DNA of 64,000 nt, taken from NCBI GenBank assembly GCA_964513155.1, contig CAZEMA010000001.1, forward strand, positions 8,623 to 72,622, in the 5' to 3' direction. The notes beneath the pieces were generated by a model. It was not told the origin of the DNA, searched no databases, and was given only the letters and a program-made list of their open reading frames with translations. Below are positions 33,878 to 45,805 of this stretch, one piece after another (the stretch's first letter is position 1; each line of letters begins with the position of its first letter). A program made the translations under genes and the position numbers. The DNA is from DATEAV01 sp964513155 (lineage in GTDB: Bacteria; Chloroflexota; Anaerolineae; Anaerolineales; E44-bin32).

Positions 33878-35401
33878 ATGGTCGAGCTTGAGACCCGTCC
33901 CCGCGCGACCGGGATCCTGCTGCATCCAACCTCTTTGCCTGGACCGCATGGGATCGGCGATCTTGGGCCGGCGGCAGAGCGCTGGATCGAGTGGCTGCAA
34001 CAAGCCGGCTGCACCTTGTGGCAGGTTCTGCCCTTGGGTCCGACCGGCTACGGCGACTCGCCGTACCAGAGCTTCTCCGCCTTTGCCGGGAATCCCCTGC
34101 TGATCAACCTGGAACGACTGGCTGCGGACGGACTGCTCACTGACGAGGATCTGGCAAGCCTTCCCCCGTTTCCTGCGCAGTGGGTGGAATTCGGCGCTGT
34201 GATCCCCAACCGCCAGCGCCTGCTCGCCGCAGCCTTCCGCAGATTCCAGCAGGGCGAGGGGCGGCACCTGCAACAGGGGTTTCTCTCCTTCCGGGAAGTG
34301 CAGTCCTCCTGGCTCGAGGACTACGCCCTCTTCATGGCACTCAAGGCGGAGCATGGAGGAGCACCCTGGACGTCGTGGGAGCCAGAACTGGCTCGGCGGG
34401 AACCGCAGGCCCTGAACGATGCGGGCATCCGATTGGCGGTTTCGGTGGACGATGAGCGTTTCCGGCAGTTCCTCTTCTTCCGCCAATGGTCGGCCATCCG
34501 CGACCTCGCCCGCTCCCGAGGCCTGACCCTGATCGGTGATATCCCCATCTTCGTGGCCCACGACAGCGCCGATGTCTGGTCGCATCCGGAGCTCTTCCAG
34601 CTCGATGACGCCGGACGGCCGGCCGTTGTGGCTGGCGTCCCACCCGACTACTTCTCCCCAACCGGGCAACTCTGGGGGAACCCGCTCTATCGCTGGGATG
34701 TGATGCAGGCCGACGGATATTCCTGGTGGATCGCGCGCTTCCGCGTCGTGCTCGAGATGGTCGACGTCGTGCGGCTCGACCACTTCCGCGGTTTCGAAGC
34801 CTACTGGGAGGTCCCCGGCGACGCAACCATAGCCGAGAGAGGGCGGTGGGTCCCCGGACCCAAGGAAGGATTCCTGAGGGCCGTCCGAAGGGGTCTGGGT
34901 GGTCTGCCCTTGATCGCCGAGGATTTGGGGGAGATCACGCCTGGGGTGACTGCCTTGCGGGACCAGTTCGAGCTACCGGGGATGAAGATCCTGCAGTTTG
35001 CGTTCGAGGGAGACCCTGACCATCCCTTCCTGCCGCACAACTATCCCCAGCGATGTGTGGCCTACACCGGCACGCATGACAACGACACGGCTGTGGGGTG
35101 GTATCAATCCGCTCCCGAGTCGGAGAGACACTTCTGCCGGCGATACCTCGCCAGCGATGGAACCCACATCCCCTGGGATCTCATCCGGGCAGTGTGGGCA
35201 TCGGTGGCAGATTGGGCGATCGCGCCGCTTCAAGATGTCCTCGGGCTTGGCCCAGAGGCGCGCATGAACTACCCGAGCCGGGCCGAGGGCAACTGGGCCT
35301 GGCGCTTCTCTGAGAGCGAGTTGACCGTGGAACTTGCGGCACAGCTGAGGGAGCTCGGTTTCTTGTTCGGGAGGGTTCCGGCCACTTTGGCTGCGGCGTG
35401 A
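33878..35401 (+). CDS. malQ: 4-alpha-glucanotransferase (amylomaltase, GH77)
   Basis: Transfers maltodextrin segments during glycogen or maltose metabolism. The 507-residue protein has the MalQ start RATGILLHPTSLPGPHGIGDLG, then WQVLPLGPTGYGDSPYQSFSAFAGN, LIGDIPIFVAHDSADVWSHP, the active-site regions VVRLDHFRGFEAYWEVP and LIAEDLGEITPGV, and YTGTHDNDTAVGWY. ATG 33878 has GGAGG 7 nt upstream. It shares function with the two preceding genes but is separated from them by the repeat element. Confidence 0.97.
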   Translation: MVELETRPRATGILLHPTSLPGPHGIGDLGPAAERWIEWLQQAGCTLWQVLPLGPTGYGDSPYQSFSAFAGNPLLINLERLAADGLLTDEDLASLPPFPAQWVEFGAVIPNRQRLLAAAFRRFQQGEGRHLQQGFLSFREVQSSWLEDYALFMALKAEHGGAPWTSWEPELARREPQALNDAGIRLAVSVDDERFRQFLFFRQWSAIRDLARSRGLTLIGDIPIFVAHDSADVWSHPELFQLDDAGRPAVVAGVPPDYFSPTGQLWGNPLYRWDVMQADGYSWWIARFRVVLEMVDVVRLDHFRGFEAYWEVPGDATIAERGRWVPGPKEGFLRAVRRGLGGLPLIAEDLGEITPGVTALRDQFELPGMKILQFAFEGDPDHPFLPHNYPQRCVAYTGTHDNDTAVGWYQSAPESERHFCRRYLASDGTHIPWDLIRAVWASVADWAIAPLQDVLGLGPEARMNYPSRAEGNWAWRFSESELTVELAAQLRELGFLFGRVPATLAAA

Positions 35402-35603
35402 GGCCGCGGAGGCGGGCCCGGGAAACCGGGAGGTTAACCCCGTTCGCCGGATGTCATGCGGAGACCAGGGAAAGAGCGCGCGGCCCAGCCATTGCTCTCG
35501 GCCGTCCGTCTTTCCCTCCCAATCCATCCGGGGCAGGGAGCAGCCGGGGTTGGCATCCACATTTGGCGGATCTGGTTTGGGCGGACACGCCTTGGGAGGC
35601 AGC

Positions 35604-36122
35604 ATGAAGATCGCGGTGTTGAGCGACTCGCACGACAACATCTGGAAGCTGGATGCCGCCATGCCCCATCTCAAGCGAGCTGAGGTGGTGATCCACTGCG
35701 GCGACCTGTGCTCGCCATTCATGGCCCGCTTCCTGGGGGACGGGCTTGGAGGCATCCCGCTGCACATCGTGTGGGGCAACAACGATGGCGACCGTCTGCT
35801 GATGGCGCAGGTCGCCAGCCAGTTCTCGAACATCACATTGCACGGCCAATTGGCGGTGCTCAGTCTCGGAGGATTGACCGTCGCCGTGAACCACTACCCC
35901 GAGATTGCGCGTGGGCTGGCGCTCTCGGGCCAGTACCAGTGTGTCTGCCATGGGCATGATCACCAGGCGAGGGCGGAGTGGATCGGTGGATGCTTGCTGC
36001 TCGATCCGGGTGAGTTGATGGGGTTGAAGGGTCGGAGCAGTCTGGCGCTCCTCGAGAGCGCGAGCCGCGAGGTGGAGTGGGTGGACCTGCAGCCGGGGGC
36101 AACCGAGGAAGCCGCCGGGTGA
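35604..36122 (+). CDS. YfcE/MJ0936-type metallophosphodiesterase
   Basis: Small calcineurin-like phosphoesterase with a two-metal centre. Motifs: SDSHDN (D8, H10), IHCGDLCSP, WGNNDGDR and the paired histidines VCHGHDHQAR. At 172 residues it matches the compact YfcE family, several members of which hydrolyse 2',3'-cAMP or model phosphodiesters in vitro; the physiological substrate is unknown. ATG 35604 has GGGAGG just upstream. A hairpin shared with the converging tRNA gene follows about 57 bp after the stop. Confidence 0.88.
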   Translation: MKIAVLSDSHDNIWKLDAAMPHLKRAEVVIHCGDLCSPFMARFLGDGLGGIPLHIVWGNNDGDRLLMAQVASQFSNITLHGQLAVLSLGGLTVAVNHYPEIARGLALSGQYQCVCHGHDHQARAEWIGGCLLLDPGELMGLKGRSSLALLESASREVEWVDLQPGATEEAAG

Positions 36123-36179
36123 GACCCGGGCCGGGGAACCTGGAGCCTCATACGCGAGCCCCGATGGGCACGCAGAACG

Positions 36180-36206
36180 AGAGCCCTGGCGGTTGGCCAG
36201 AGCTCT
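36180..36206. terminator. Bidirectional hairpin between phosphodiesterase and tRNA-Arg
   Basis: AGAGC-C-CTGGC (36180-36190) pairs with GCCAG-A-GCTCT (36196-36206) with one mismatch. It abuts the 3' end of the tRNA on the minus strand and follows the phosphodiesterase gene on the plus strand. Confidence 0.6.
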
Positions 36207-36281
36207 TGGCGCCCCTGCGGCGACTTGAACGCCGGCATCTGCCTCCGGAGGGCAGCGCTCTATCCACTGAGCTACAGGGGC
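36207..36281 (-). tRNA. tRNA-Arg (anticodon CCG)
   Basis: A 75-nt cloverleaf on the minus strand. Acceptor stem GCCCCTG pairs with CAGGGGC, D arm is GCTC/GAGC, anticodon stem CTGCC/GGCAG encloses loop CTCCGGA with anticodon CCG (reads CGG). The T arm is CGGCG-TTCAAGT-CGCCG, the discriminator is G and the CCA end is encoded. All stems pair without mismatch. Confidence 0.96.
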
Positions 36282-36484
36282 ACCTCATCGGCATTCTACC
36301 CCAAGGCGGCTGCGCGGGCAAGGACACAGCTTCCTCCCAGGGCTGGTTTTCGTGGACCCCACAGGTGGGTGAGGGGAAGATCCGCCCTTCGGGGATCGAG
36401 GGGAGCTCCGCACGATCTGCTTTGGGGCGGCGAATGCACCGGGCAAACCCCCGGAGCCAATCTGCTACCAAGGTCAGCCCTGCG

Positions 36485-36539
36485 CCGGACGCTCAGGGCT
36501 GGGGATGCTCCCCGGCGTCCGCGATCGGCCAGCTCGGCA
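36485..36539. repeat. 55-nt repeat before the assembly gap
   Basis: Identical to 36640-36694 after the gap. It contains a hairpin (GGACGC...GCGTCC enclosing GGGGA...TCCCC). The exact 55-nt length and its place at both contig ends suggest an assembler k-mer overlap, so only one copy may exist in the genome. Confidence 0.8.
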
Positions 36540-36639
36540 NNNNNNNNNNNNNNNNNNNNNNNNNNNNNNNNNNNNNNNNNNNNNNNNNNNNNNNNNNNNN
36601 NNNNNNNNNNNNNNNNNNNNNNNNNNNNNNNNNNNNNNN
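36540..36639. other. Assembly gap (100 N) upstream of rpoC
   Basis: Exactly 100 N between two identical 55-nt contig ends. It may be an artefact with no missing sequence. Confidence 0.95.
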
Positions 36640-36694
36640 CCGGACGCTCAGGGCTGGGGATGCTCCCCGGCGTCCGCGATCGGCCAGCTCGGCA
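36640..36694. repeat. 55-nt repeat after the assembly gap
   Basis: Second copy of 36485-36539, identical over all 55 bases. Confidence 0.8.
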
Positions 36695-36710
36695 CTGTTG
36701 GAGAGGTGCC

Positions 36711-36738
36711 TTGACAGGCCCGATTTCGGCGATATAAT
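36711..36738 (+). promoter_or_regulatory. Consensus promoter of rpoC
   Basis: Perfect TTGACA (36711-36716), 16-bp spacer, perfect TATAAT (36733-36738). It is the strongest sigma-70-type promoter in the window. Expected start point is near 36745, leaving a leader of about 155 nt before rpoC. Confidence 0.85.
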
Positions 36739-36760
36739 CACCTAACATGCACCTAGGTGA
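36738..36760 (+). promoter_or_regulatory. Dyad over the rpoC transcription start (possible operator)
   Basis: TCACCTA (36738-36744) and TAGGTGA (36754-36760) form a perfect 7-bp inverted repeat with a 9-bp centre that overlaps the last base of the -10 and the expected start point. As DNA it could be a repressor site; as RNA a short hairpin. No cognate regulator is identified. Confidence 0.4.
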
Positions 36761-36800
36761 ATAGCGGCCTCTTTGAGCGCCTGAGGAGAGGTGAATCCTC

Positions 36801-36887
36801 ATGCGCTTGTTTTGCTTTGTCCGCCGAATAGCACGTTTGTTCCAGGTGCATGGCATTCTGGCGACCCGCTGGGACTTGAGTCCATAA
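36801..36887 (+). CDS. Candidate 28-residue leader peptide of rpoC
   Basis: ATG 36801 to TAA 36885-36887 encodes a short basic, hydrophobic peptide (starts MRLFCFVRRIARLFQVHG). AGGAGAGG (36784-36791) is a good ribosome site. TGAGGA (36782-36787) can pair with TCCTCA (36796-36801), hiding both the site and the ATG in a hairpin. It ends 13 bp before the rpoC GTG. This could be a translational or transcriptional leader control; it could also be chance. Confidence 0.4.
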   Translation: MRLFCFVRRIARLFQVHGILATRWDLSP

Positions 36888-36900
36888 GGGAGGCGCTCGG

Positions 36901-41148
<4,248 letters not shown>

Positions 41149-41258
41149 CCGGCGGGCTGGGGTCGGGTCCGGAGGGGCGGCACCAGCTGACCGGGCCGGC
41201 TTCGTGGCGATCGGAGTTCGGGCGTCTGAGGGCGAGAAGGCAGGAAAGCCGTCAGCCG

Positions 41259-41288
41259 TTGACAGTGCGTGGGACGAGCGGGTATAAT
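41259..41288 (+). promoter_or_regulatory. Promoter of rplU-rpmA-rpmE
   Basis: Perfect TTGACA (41259-41264), 18-bp spacer, perfect TATAAT (41283-41288), 149 bp before rplU. The preceding part of the rpoC-rplU interval shows no gene. Confidence 0.8.
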
Positions 41289-41293
41289 GCCAG

Positions 41294-41326
41294 AACCTGC
41301 CCCGGCGTTTGTGGCTGGGGCGGGTT
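41294..41326 (+). promoter_or_regulatory. Leader hairpin of rplU
   Basis: AACCTGCCCC (41294-41303) pairs with GGGGCGGGTT (41317-41326) with one G-U pair, right at the expected start of transcription. Autoregulatory r-protein leaders before L21 genes are known in other bacteria; that this is one is inference. Confidence 0.4.
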
Positions 41327-41437
41327 CATGTGTCACCAACTTCCCCGCCGCCCCGCGTGCGTCCCGCGTTCTGTATGGGACGTCGGAACAGCGATGCAGA
41401 GCGCGGGCGCGGCGGCGAAGAGAAGCTGGAGCGAAAG

Positions 41438-42010
41438 ATGAAATACGCTGTCGTGGAGTCGGGCGGAAAGCAGTATCTCGCCCAGGAAGGCCAGGCCATC
41501 GAGGTTGACCGGCTCTCGGTCGAGGTGGGCAAGCGCGTAGAGCTCAAAGACGTTTTGATGGTTGTCAATGGCCAGGATATCCGCATCGGCACTCCCTTGG
41601 TGGATGGAGCCAAGGTCAAGGCGGCGGTCTTGGACCACGTCAAGGCCTCCAAGGTGATCATCTTCAAGTACATCCCCAAGGAGCGCTACCGGCGCAAGGC
41701 AGGGCACAGACAGCAGTACACCCGCCTGATGGTCGAGGGAATCGTCTTTCCGGGCGCCGGCGAGAAGCCGGCGGTGGAGACAGAGGCCTTGGTCGTGGAG
41801 GCCGCTGCTGCTCCAACGCCCCGTGCCAGACCTAAACAGACGGCTGAGCGCGGGGCGAAGGCCGCGCCCAGGAAGCCCGCCGAGGCGAAGCCCCGGGCAC
41901 CTGCCAAGCCGGCCAAGAAGCCGGCGGCGGGCAAGGCGGCAGCCAAGAAGGCCAAGCCCGAGAGCAAGGCCAAGACCTCTAGAGGCAGGAAGTCGGCTGA
42001 GAAGAAGTAG
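41438..42010 (+). CDS. rplU: Ribosomal protein bL21 with basic C-terminal extension
   Basis: Large-subunit protein binding 23S rRNA. The first roughly 100 residues are a normal L21: MKYAVVESGGKQYLAQEGQ, VLMVVNGQDIRIGTPLVDGA, IIFKYIPKERYRRKAGHRQQ and YTRLMVEGI. After that come about 85 extra residues rich in alanine, lysine, proline and arginine (PAKKAKPES-like), giving 190 in total. Such tails occur in high-GC bacteria and probably bind RNA loosely. ATG 41438 with GGAG upstream; rpmA follows by 24 bp. Confidence 0.97.
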   Translation: MKYAVVESGGKQYLAQEGQAIEVDRLSVEVGKRVELKDVLMVVNGQDIRIGTPLVDGAKVKAAVLDHVKASKVIIFKYIPKERYRRKAGHRQQYTRLMVEGIVFPGAGEKPAVETEALVVEAAAAPTPRARPKQTAERGAKAAPRKPAEAKPRAPAKPAKKPAAGKAAAKKAKPESKAKTSRGRKSAEKK

Positions 42011-42034
42011 CAGTTTGCGCAGGAGAGAACGATC

Positions 42035-42289
42035 ATGGCACACAAGAAGGGTGGCGGTTCCACCCGCAACGGACGGGATAGCCAGTCACAGCGTCTTGGG
42101 GTGAAGAAGTTCGGCGGCGAAGCCGTGCAGGCGGGACACATCCTGGTCCGGCAGCGCGGCACGCACATTCATCCCGGGTTGAACGTCTCTCGCGGCGGCG
42201 ACGACACGCTGTTCGCGACGGCGGACGGAGTGGTGCGCTACGACTTCACCCGAGGCGGCCACAAGCGCGTCAACGTCGTGCAGGAATAG
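42035..42289 (+). CDS. rpmA: Ribosomal protein bL27
   Basis: Large-subunit protein whose N-terminus reaches the peptidyl-transferase centre. The 84-residue protein starts AHKKGGGSTRNGRDSQSQRLG and contains QAGHILVRQRGTHIHPG and TLFATADGVVRY. It has no cleavable N-terminal extension of the kind found in Firmicutes. Cotranscribed with rplU. Confidence 0.98.
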   Translation: MAHKKGGGSTRNGRDSQSQRLGVKKFGGEAVQAGHILVRQRGTHIHPGLNVSRGGDDTLFATADGVVRYDFTRGGHKRVNVVQE

Positions 42290-42389
42290 GGTGGTGGACG
42301 ACCGCCACGAACCTGGTGAGGGCTGAGTCTCGCCCCGGAGATCAGCCTCCAAGGCGTGGCGCGGGTTGCCGGGGAAAGGATTGATGGAC

Positions 42390-42866
42390 ATGAGAAAGGG
42401 CATTCACCCGAAGTACTTCCCGAACGCGACCGTGATCTGTGCCTGCGGAAACACCTGGCACACCGGATCGACGGTGGAAGTTATCCATACCGATGTCTGC
42501 TCGAAGTGCCACCCCTTCTATACCGGTGAGCAACGAATCGTCGACACGGAAGGGCAAGTGGATCGCTTCTACAAGAAGCTCCAGGCGCACGAAGACTTCG
42601 TCGAAGACCAGAAGACGCGCGAGACCTCGCGCACTTCTCCTGAGCTGCCCATTGCCGAGCTCGAGCTGGGGACACGAGCCGAGTCGGCCCTGGCGAAAGC
42701 CGGTATCGTGACTGCGGGTCAGGCGTTGGAGCGTCTGGCCCAGGGCGAGGCGGCGTTGCTGGCGGTCGACGGTTTCGGCCGCAAGAGCCTGGCGGACCTG
42801 AAGCGGCGCCTCAAGGCGCGCGGCTTCGAGTTGCCGGAGGCGGCCGTCGAACCGCAGGTTGTGTAG
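42390..42866 (+). CDS. rpmE: Ribosomal protein bL31 fused to an alpha-CTD-like helix-hairpin-helix domain
   Basis: Residues 1-70 are a zinc-type L31: MRKGIHPKYFPNATVICACG, with metal ligands C17, C19, C37, C40 and the HPFYTG turn. After a linker, residues about 87-150 resemble the RNA polymerase alpha C-terminal domain: PIAELELGTRAESALAKAGI, then GFGRKSLADLKRRL. R96 aligns with alpha R265 and G130, K132, S133 with G296, K298, S299, which contact UP-element DNA in E. coli. The total of 158 residues is about twice a normal L31. ATG 42390 (9 nt after AAAGGA) is preferred over 42384. The added role is unknown. Confidence 0.93.
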   Translation: MRKGIHPKYFPNATVICACGNTWHTGSTVEVIHTDVCSKCHPFYTGEQRIVDTEGQVDRFYKKLQAHEDFVEDQKTRETSRTSPELPIAELELGTRAESALAKAGIVTAGQALERLAQGEAALLAVDGFGRKSLADLKRRLKARGFELPEAAVEPQVV

Positions 42867-42978
42867 CCGGGGCAGCAGCCGGAGAGTGACGGCCTGTCAG
42901 GAAGGCGCGGATTGCTGCGGTTAGGCGAGTGCAGGCCGGATTGCCCGGCGGACGGTGCCGGCAGCTTTGAGAAGCGAC

Positions 42979-43006
42979 TTGCCCGAAACCGGTCCTGGTG
43001 TAGACT
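42979..43006 (+). promoter_or_regulatory. Candidate promoter of tdk-hpt
   Basis: TTGCCC (42979-42984), 16-bp spacer, TAGACT (43001-43006) preceded by TG, about 60 bp before tdk. Confidence 0.45.
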
Positions 43007-43065
43007 TGGGGCAGGTGCAGTAGCGCCTGCCCTTTGCATTCCAGTGGATGGAGGTGAGAGGGACT

Positions 43066-43638
43066 ATGCCCCCAAGTCACGGCATTGTCGAGGTGATCAC
43101 CGGGCCGATGTTCAGCGGCAAGAGCGACGAGCTCATCCGCAGACTGCGCAGGGCGCGCATCGCCCGCCAGAAGATCCAGGTCTTCAAGCCAAGCGTCGAC
43201 ACCCGCTCCGCCGAAGACAAGGTCACCTCCCATGCAGGAACCGAGTTCGAAGCCACGGCAGTGCCGCGGGCCGACATGATCCCGGGGCTTCTGTCCGACG
43301 ACGTAACCGTCGTGGCCATCGATGAGGCCCAGTTCTTCGACGAGAGCATCACCCAAGTCGTTCAGTCCCTGGCCGAACGGGGCCTGCGGGTGATTGTGGC
43401 CGGCCTCGACACCAACTTCCGCGGCGAGCCCTTCGGCCCGATCCCGGTGCTGCTGGCGCTGGCCGAGCAGGTCGAGAAGCTGAGCGCCATCTGCATGGTG
43501 TGCGGGGAGGCCGCCACCCGCACTCAGCGGCTGATCAACGGTCGCCCGGCGCGCTACGACGACCCCGTGGTCGTCGTCGGTGCCAGTGAGTTGTATGAAG
43601 CCCGCTGCCGGTACCATCACCAGGTGCCAAGGACATGA
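43066..43638 (+). CDS. tdk: Thymidine kinase (type II)
   Basis: Phosphorylates thymidine for dTTP salvage. The 190-residue protein has the P-loop GPMFSGKS (residues 13-20), VVAIDEAQFFDESI, VAGLDTNFRGEPFGP with the lasso loop, and a C-terminal zinc site (C-x-x-C ... C-x-x-H in CMVCG and EARCRYH). ATG 43066 lies 8 nt after GGAGGTGA; ATG 43048 is possible but lacks a site. It overlaps hpt by 4 bp. Confidence 0.96.
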   Translation: MPPSHGIVEVITGPMFSGKSDELIRRLRRARIARQKIQVFKPSVDTRSAEDKVTSHAGTEFEATAVPRADMIPGLLSDDVTVVAIDEAQFFDESITQVVQSLAERGLRVIVAGLDTNFRGEPFGPIPVLLALAEQVEKLSAICMVCGEAATRTQRLINGRPARYDDPVVVVGASELYEARCRYHHQVPRT

Positions 43639-44198
43639 GTAACCAGGACTACCATGAGTTTCTTGATCAGATCCTGATCCCGGAAGATGTCCTGCAGAAC
43701 AGGATTCGGGAGTTGGGGGCAGCCATCAGCCGGGATTACGCCGGAAAGGATCTGAGACTGGTCTGCGTGCTGCGCGGTGGGGTGATGTTCCTGACGGACC
43801 TGATGCGGGCGATCACCGTCCCGCACAGCATCGACTTCATGGCAGTCTCCTCCTACGGGGCGGGGGTCCGGTCTTCCCATGGCGAAGTGCGCATTACGCT
43901 CGACCTGACGAGTTCGGTTGAGGGCCGAAACCTGCTCCTGGTCGAAGACATCATCGACAGCGGGCACACGATCGCCGCCGTCATGGATCTGCTAAAGACG
44001 CGCCGTCCCGCCTCCCTGCGGGTATGCGCTCTGCTCGACAAGGCCGAGCGCCGGGAAGCCAACGTTCCTATCGACTACTGCGGTTTCGTCATCCCCGACA
44101 GGTTCGTCTTCGGCTATGGCCTGGACCTGGACGAGCACTACCGCAATCTCCCCTTTGTCGGCGTGGCCAGGCCCGACAAGATCCTCCGGCCGGACTAG
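43635..44198 (+). CDS. hpt: Hypoxanthine phosphoribosyltransferase
   Basis: Purine salvage enzyme making IMP/GMP from bases and PRPP. The 187-residue protein has LVCVLRGGVMFLTDLMRAI, the PRPP motif LLLVEDIIDSGHTI and the C-terminal PIDYCGFVIPDRFVFGYGLDL, where the aromatic and aspartate residues contact the base and metal. It overlaps tdk, giving a salvage operon, and the CCA enzyme gene follows by 17 bp. Confidence 0.96.
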   Translation: MSNQDYHEFLDQILIPEDVLQNRIRELGAAISRDYAGKDLRLVCVLRGGVMFLTDLMRAITVPHSIDFMAVSSYGAGVRSSHGEVRITLDLTSSVEGRNLLLVEDIIDSGHTIAAVMDLLKTRRPASLRVCALLDKAERREANVPIDYCGFVIPDRFVFGYGLDLDEHYRNLPFVGVARPDKILRPD

Positions 44199-44215
44199 AT
44201 CCTCGCGGGAGGATC

Positions 44216-45757
44216 ATGGCGCCGCTTTCTTGGTTTCCCCAATCTGTCGCTGAACTGCTCCCTCGCCTGCCGCGGAAGGTGCCCATTTGGCTAGTCGGGG
44301 GAGCGATCCGCGACGCCCTCTTGGGCCAGGAGGCCTACGACCTAGACTTCGCCGTGGACGGCGAGGCCACGAGAGTCGCACGCCAGGTCGCCAACGAGCT
44401 CCAAGGCGCGTATTACACGCTCGACGCCGCCCGCGACGCCGGGCGCGTCATCGCCACCAACGCCAACGGCCAACGCCTAACCCTCGACTTCGCCCGCCTG
44501 CGAGGGGCCGATATCGAGGCCGACCTGCTCGCCAGGGACTTCACGGTCGACGCTCTGGCGGTGTCCTTGGACGATCCAGAGCACTTGCTGGACCCCACCG
44601 GCGGACTGCAGGACCTCAAGGATCGCTGGCTGCGGGCGTGCACCCCGCGGGCGATTGAGGAGGACCCGGTCCGGGCGCTCCGGGCTGTGCGGCTTGCGGC
44701 CGAGCTCAACCTACGCATCGATCGCGAAACGCTGAAGCAGGTGGCGCTGGCCAAGTCCTGGCTGGCTGCCGTCTCACCTGAGCGAATCCGTGATGAGTTC
44801 CTCCGGATGTTTCAGGCAACTCGTCCGGGCCGGGGATTGAAGGTCCTCGATCACCTCGGCTTGCTTGAGATCGTCTGCCCGGAGCTCACGGCATTGAAGG
44901 GCCTGGAACAACCTGCGCCCCACGCCCTGGACGCCTGGGATCATACGTTGGCCGTCGTGGACCGGCTCAGTGAATTGCTGCTCGTCCTCGGGCCGGTGCA
45001 TGACGAAGAGGCCGCGGCCGACCAGGTATTGGCGCATGCCGTCCTGCGCCTGGGACGCTATCGGGCAGAGCTGCGCAAGCACCTGGAAGCTTCACTGACC
45101 GTGGGAAGGGACGCCCGGGAACTCCTCTATTTCGCGGCGCTGTATCACGATGTGGGTAAGCCAGCCAGCCGCTCCCAGGGGGACGAGGGAGGCCTGCACT
45201 TCTATGGTCACGAGCACCAGGGAGCGGAGCTGGCCGCCGCGAGGGCCCAGGCGCTTCGGCTGAGCAGGGTTGAGGCTGACAGGATCCGCCTGATCATCCG
45301 GAACCACCTGCGACCTGGTCTGCTCGAGGCCTCACCTCCGGTGACCCCGAGGGCGGTCTACCGGTTCTTCCGTCAGACGGGAGAAGCGGGTGTTGACGTC
45401 GTCCTTCTGTCGCTGGCCGATCTCCTGGGAACTTTCGCCCCTGGGCCACCAGAGGATGCCTGGTTGCGGCGGCTGGAGGTCGGCCGAGTCTTGCTGGAAG
45501 CGATTCTGGAAGGACCTCGGGAGCGGCTGGATCCGCCGCCGCTGGTGCGTGGCCACGAGCTGCTCGAAGCCCTGCGGCTGGAACCAGGCCCGGAGGTAGG
45601 CCGGCTGCTGGAGGCCATCCGGGAAGCACAGGCTGCAGGGGAGATCCGCACAAAGGCTGAGGCGCTGGCCCTGGCCGAGCGCCTGCGCTTGGCAGACGGC
45701 GCCAACCCGAGCGTTTCTTCAGAGGAGGGGAGAAGCGGACCCTCGGAGGCTGGGTGA
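44216..45757 (+). CDS. cca: CCA tRNA nucleotidyltransferase with HD domain
   Basis: Adds or repairs the 3' CCA of tRNAs. The 513-residue protein has the class II nucleotidyltransferase head LVGGAIRDALLGQEAYDLDFAV (G-G, R-D and D-x-D), DFTVDALAV, and the ARAVRLA-like neck EEDPVRALRAVRLAAEL. An HD domain follows (H311-D312 in LYHDVGKPASR, with HGHEHQGAEL-type histidines). A poly(A) polymerase cannot be fully excluded from sequence. GGGAGG precedes ATG 44216. The nearby tRNA-Arg already encodes CCA. Confidence 0.92.
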   Translation: MAPLSWFPQSVAELLPRLPRKVPIWLVGGAIRDALLGQEAYDLDFAVDGEATRVARQVANELQGAYYTLDAARDAGRVIATNANGQRLTLDFARLRGADIEADLLARDFTVDALAVSLDDPEHLLDPTGGLQDLKDRWLRACTPRAIEEDPVRALRAVRLAAELNLRIDRETLKQVALAKSWLAAVSPERIRDEFLRMFQATRPGRGLKVLDHLGLLEIVCPELTALKGLEQPAPHALDAWDHTLAVVDRLSELLLVLGPVHDEEAAADQVLAHAVLRLGRYRAELRKHLEASLTVGRDARELLYFAALYHDVGKPASRSQGDEGGLHFYGHEHQGAELAAARAQALRLSRVEADRIRLIIRNHLRPGLLEASPPVTPRAVYRFFRQTGEAGVDVVLLSLADLLGTFAPGPPEDAWLRRLEVGRVLLEAILEGPRERLDPPPLVRGHELLEALRLEPGPEVGRLLEAIREAQAAGEIRTKAEALALAERLRLADGANPSVSSEEGRSGPSEAG

Positions 45758-45805
45758 GGCGAGGAAGCCACCCACCGCAAGGAGCGCGGCGGGAGCGCTC
45801 GCCCG

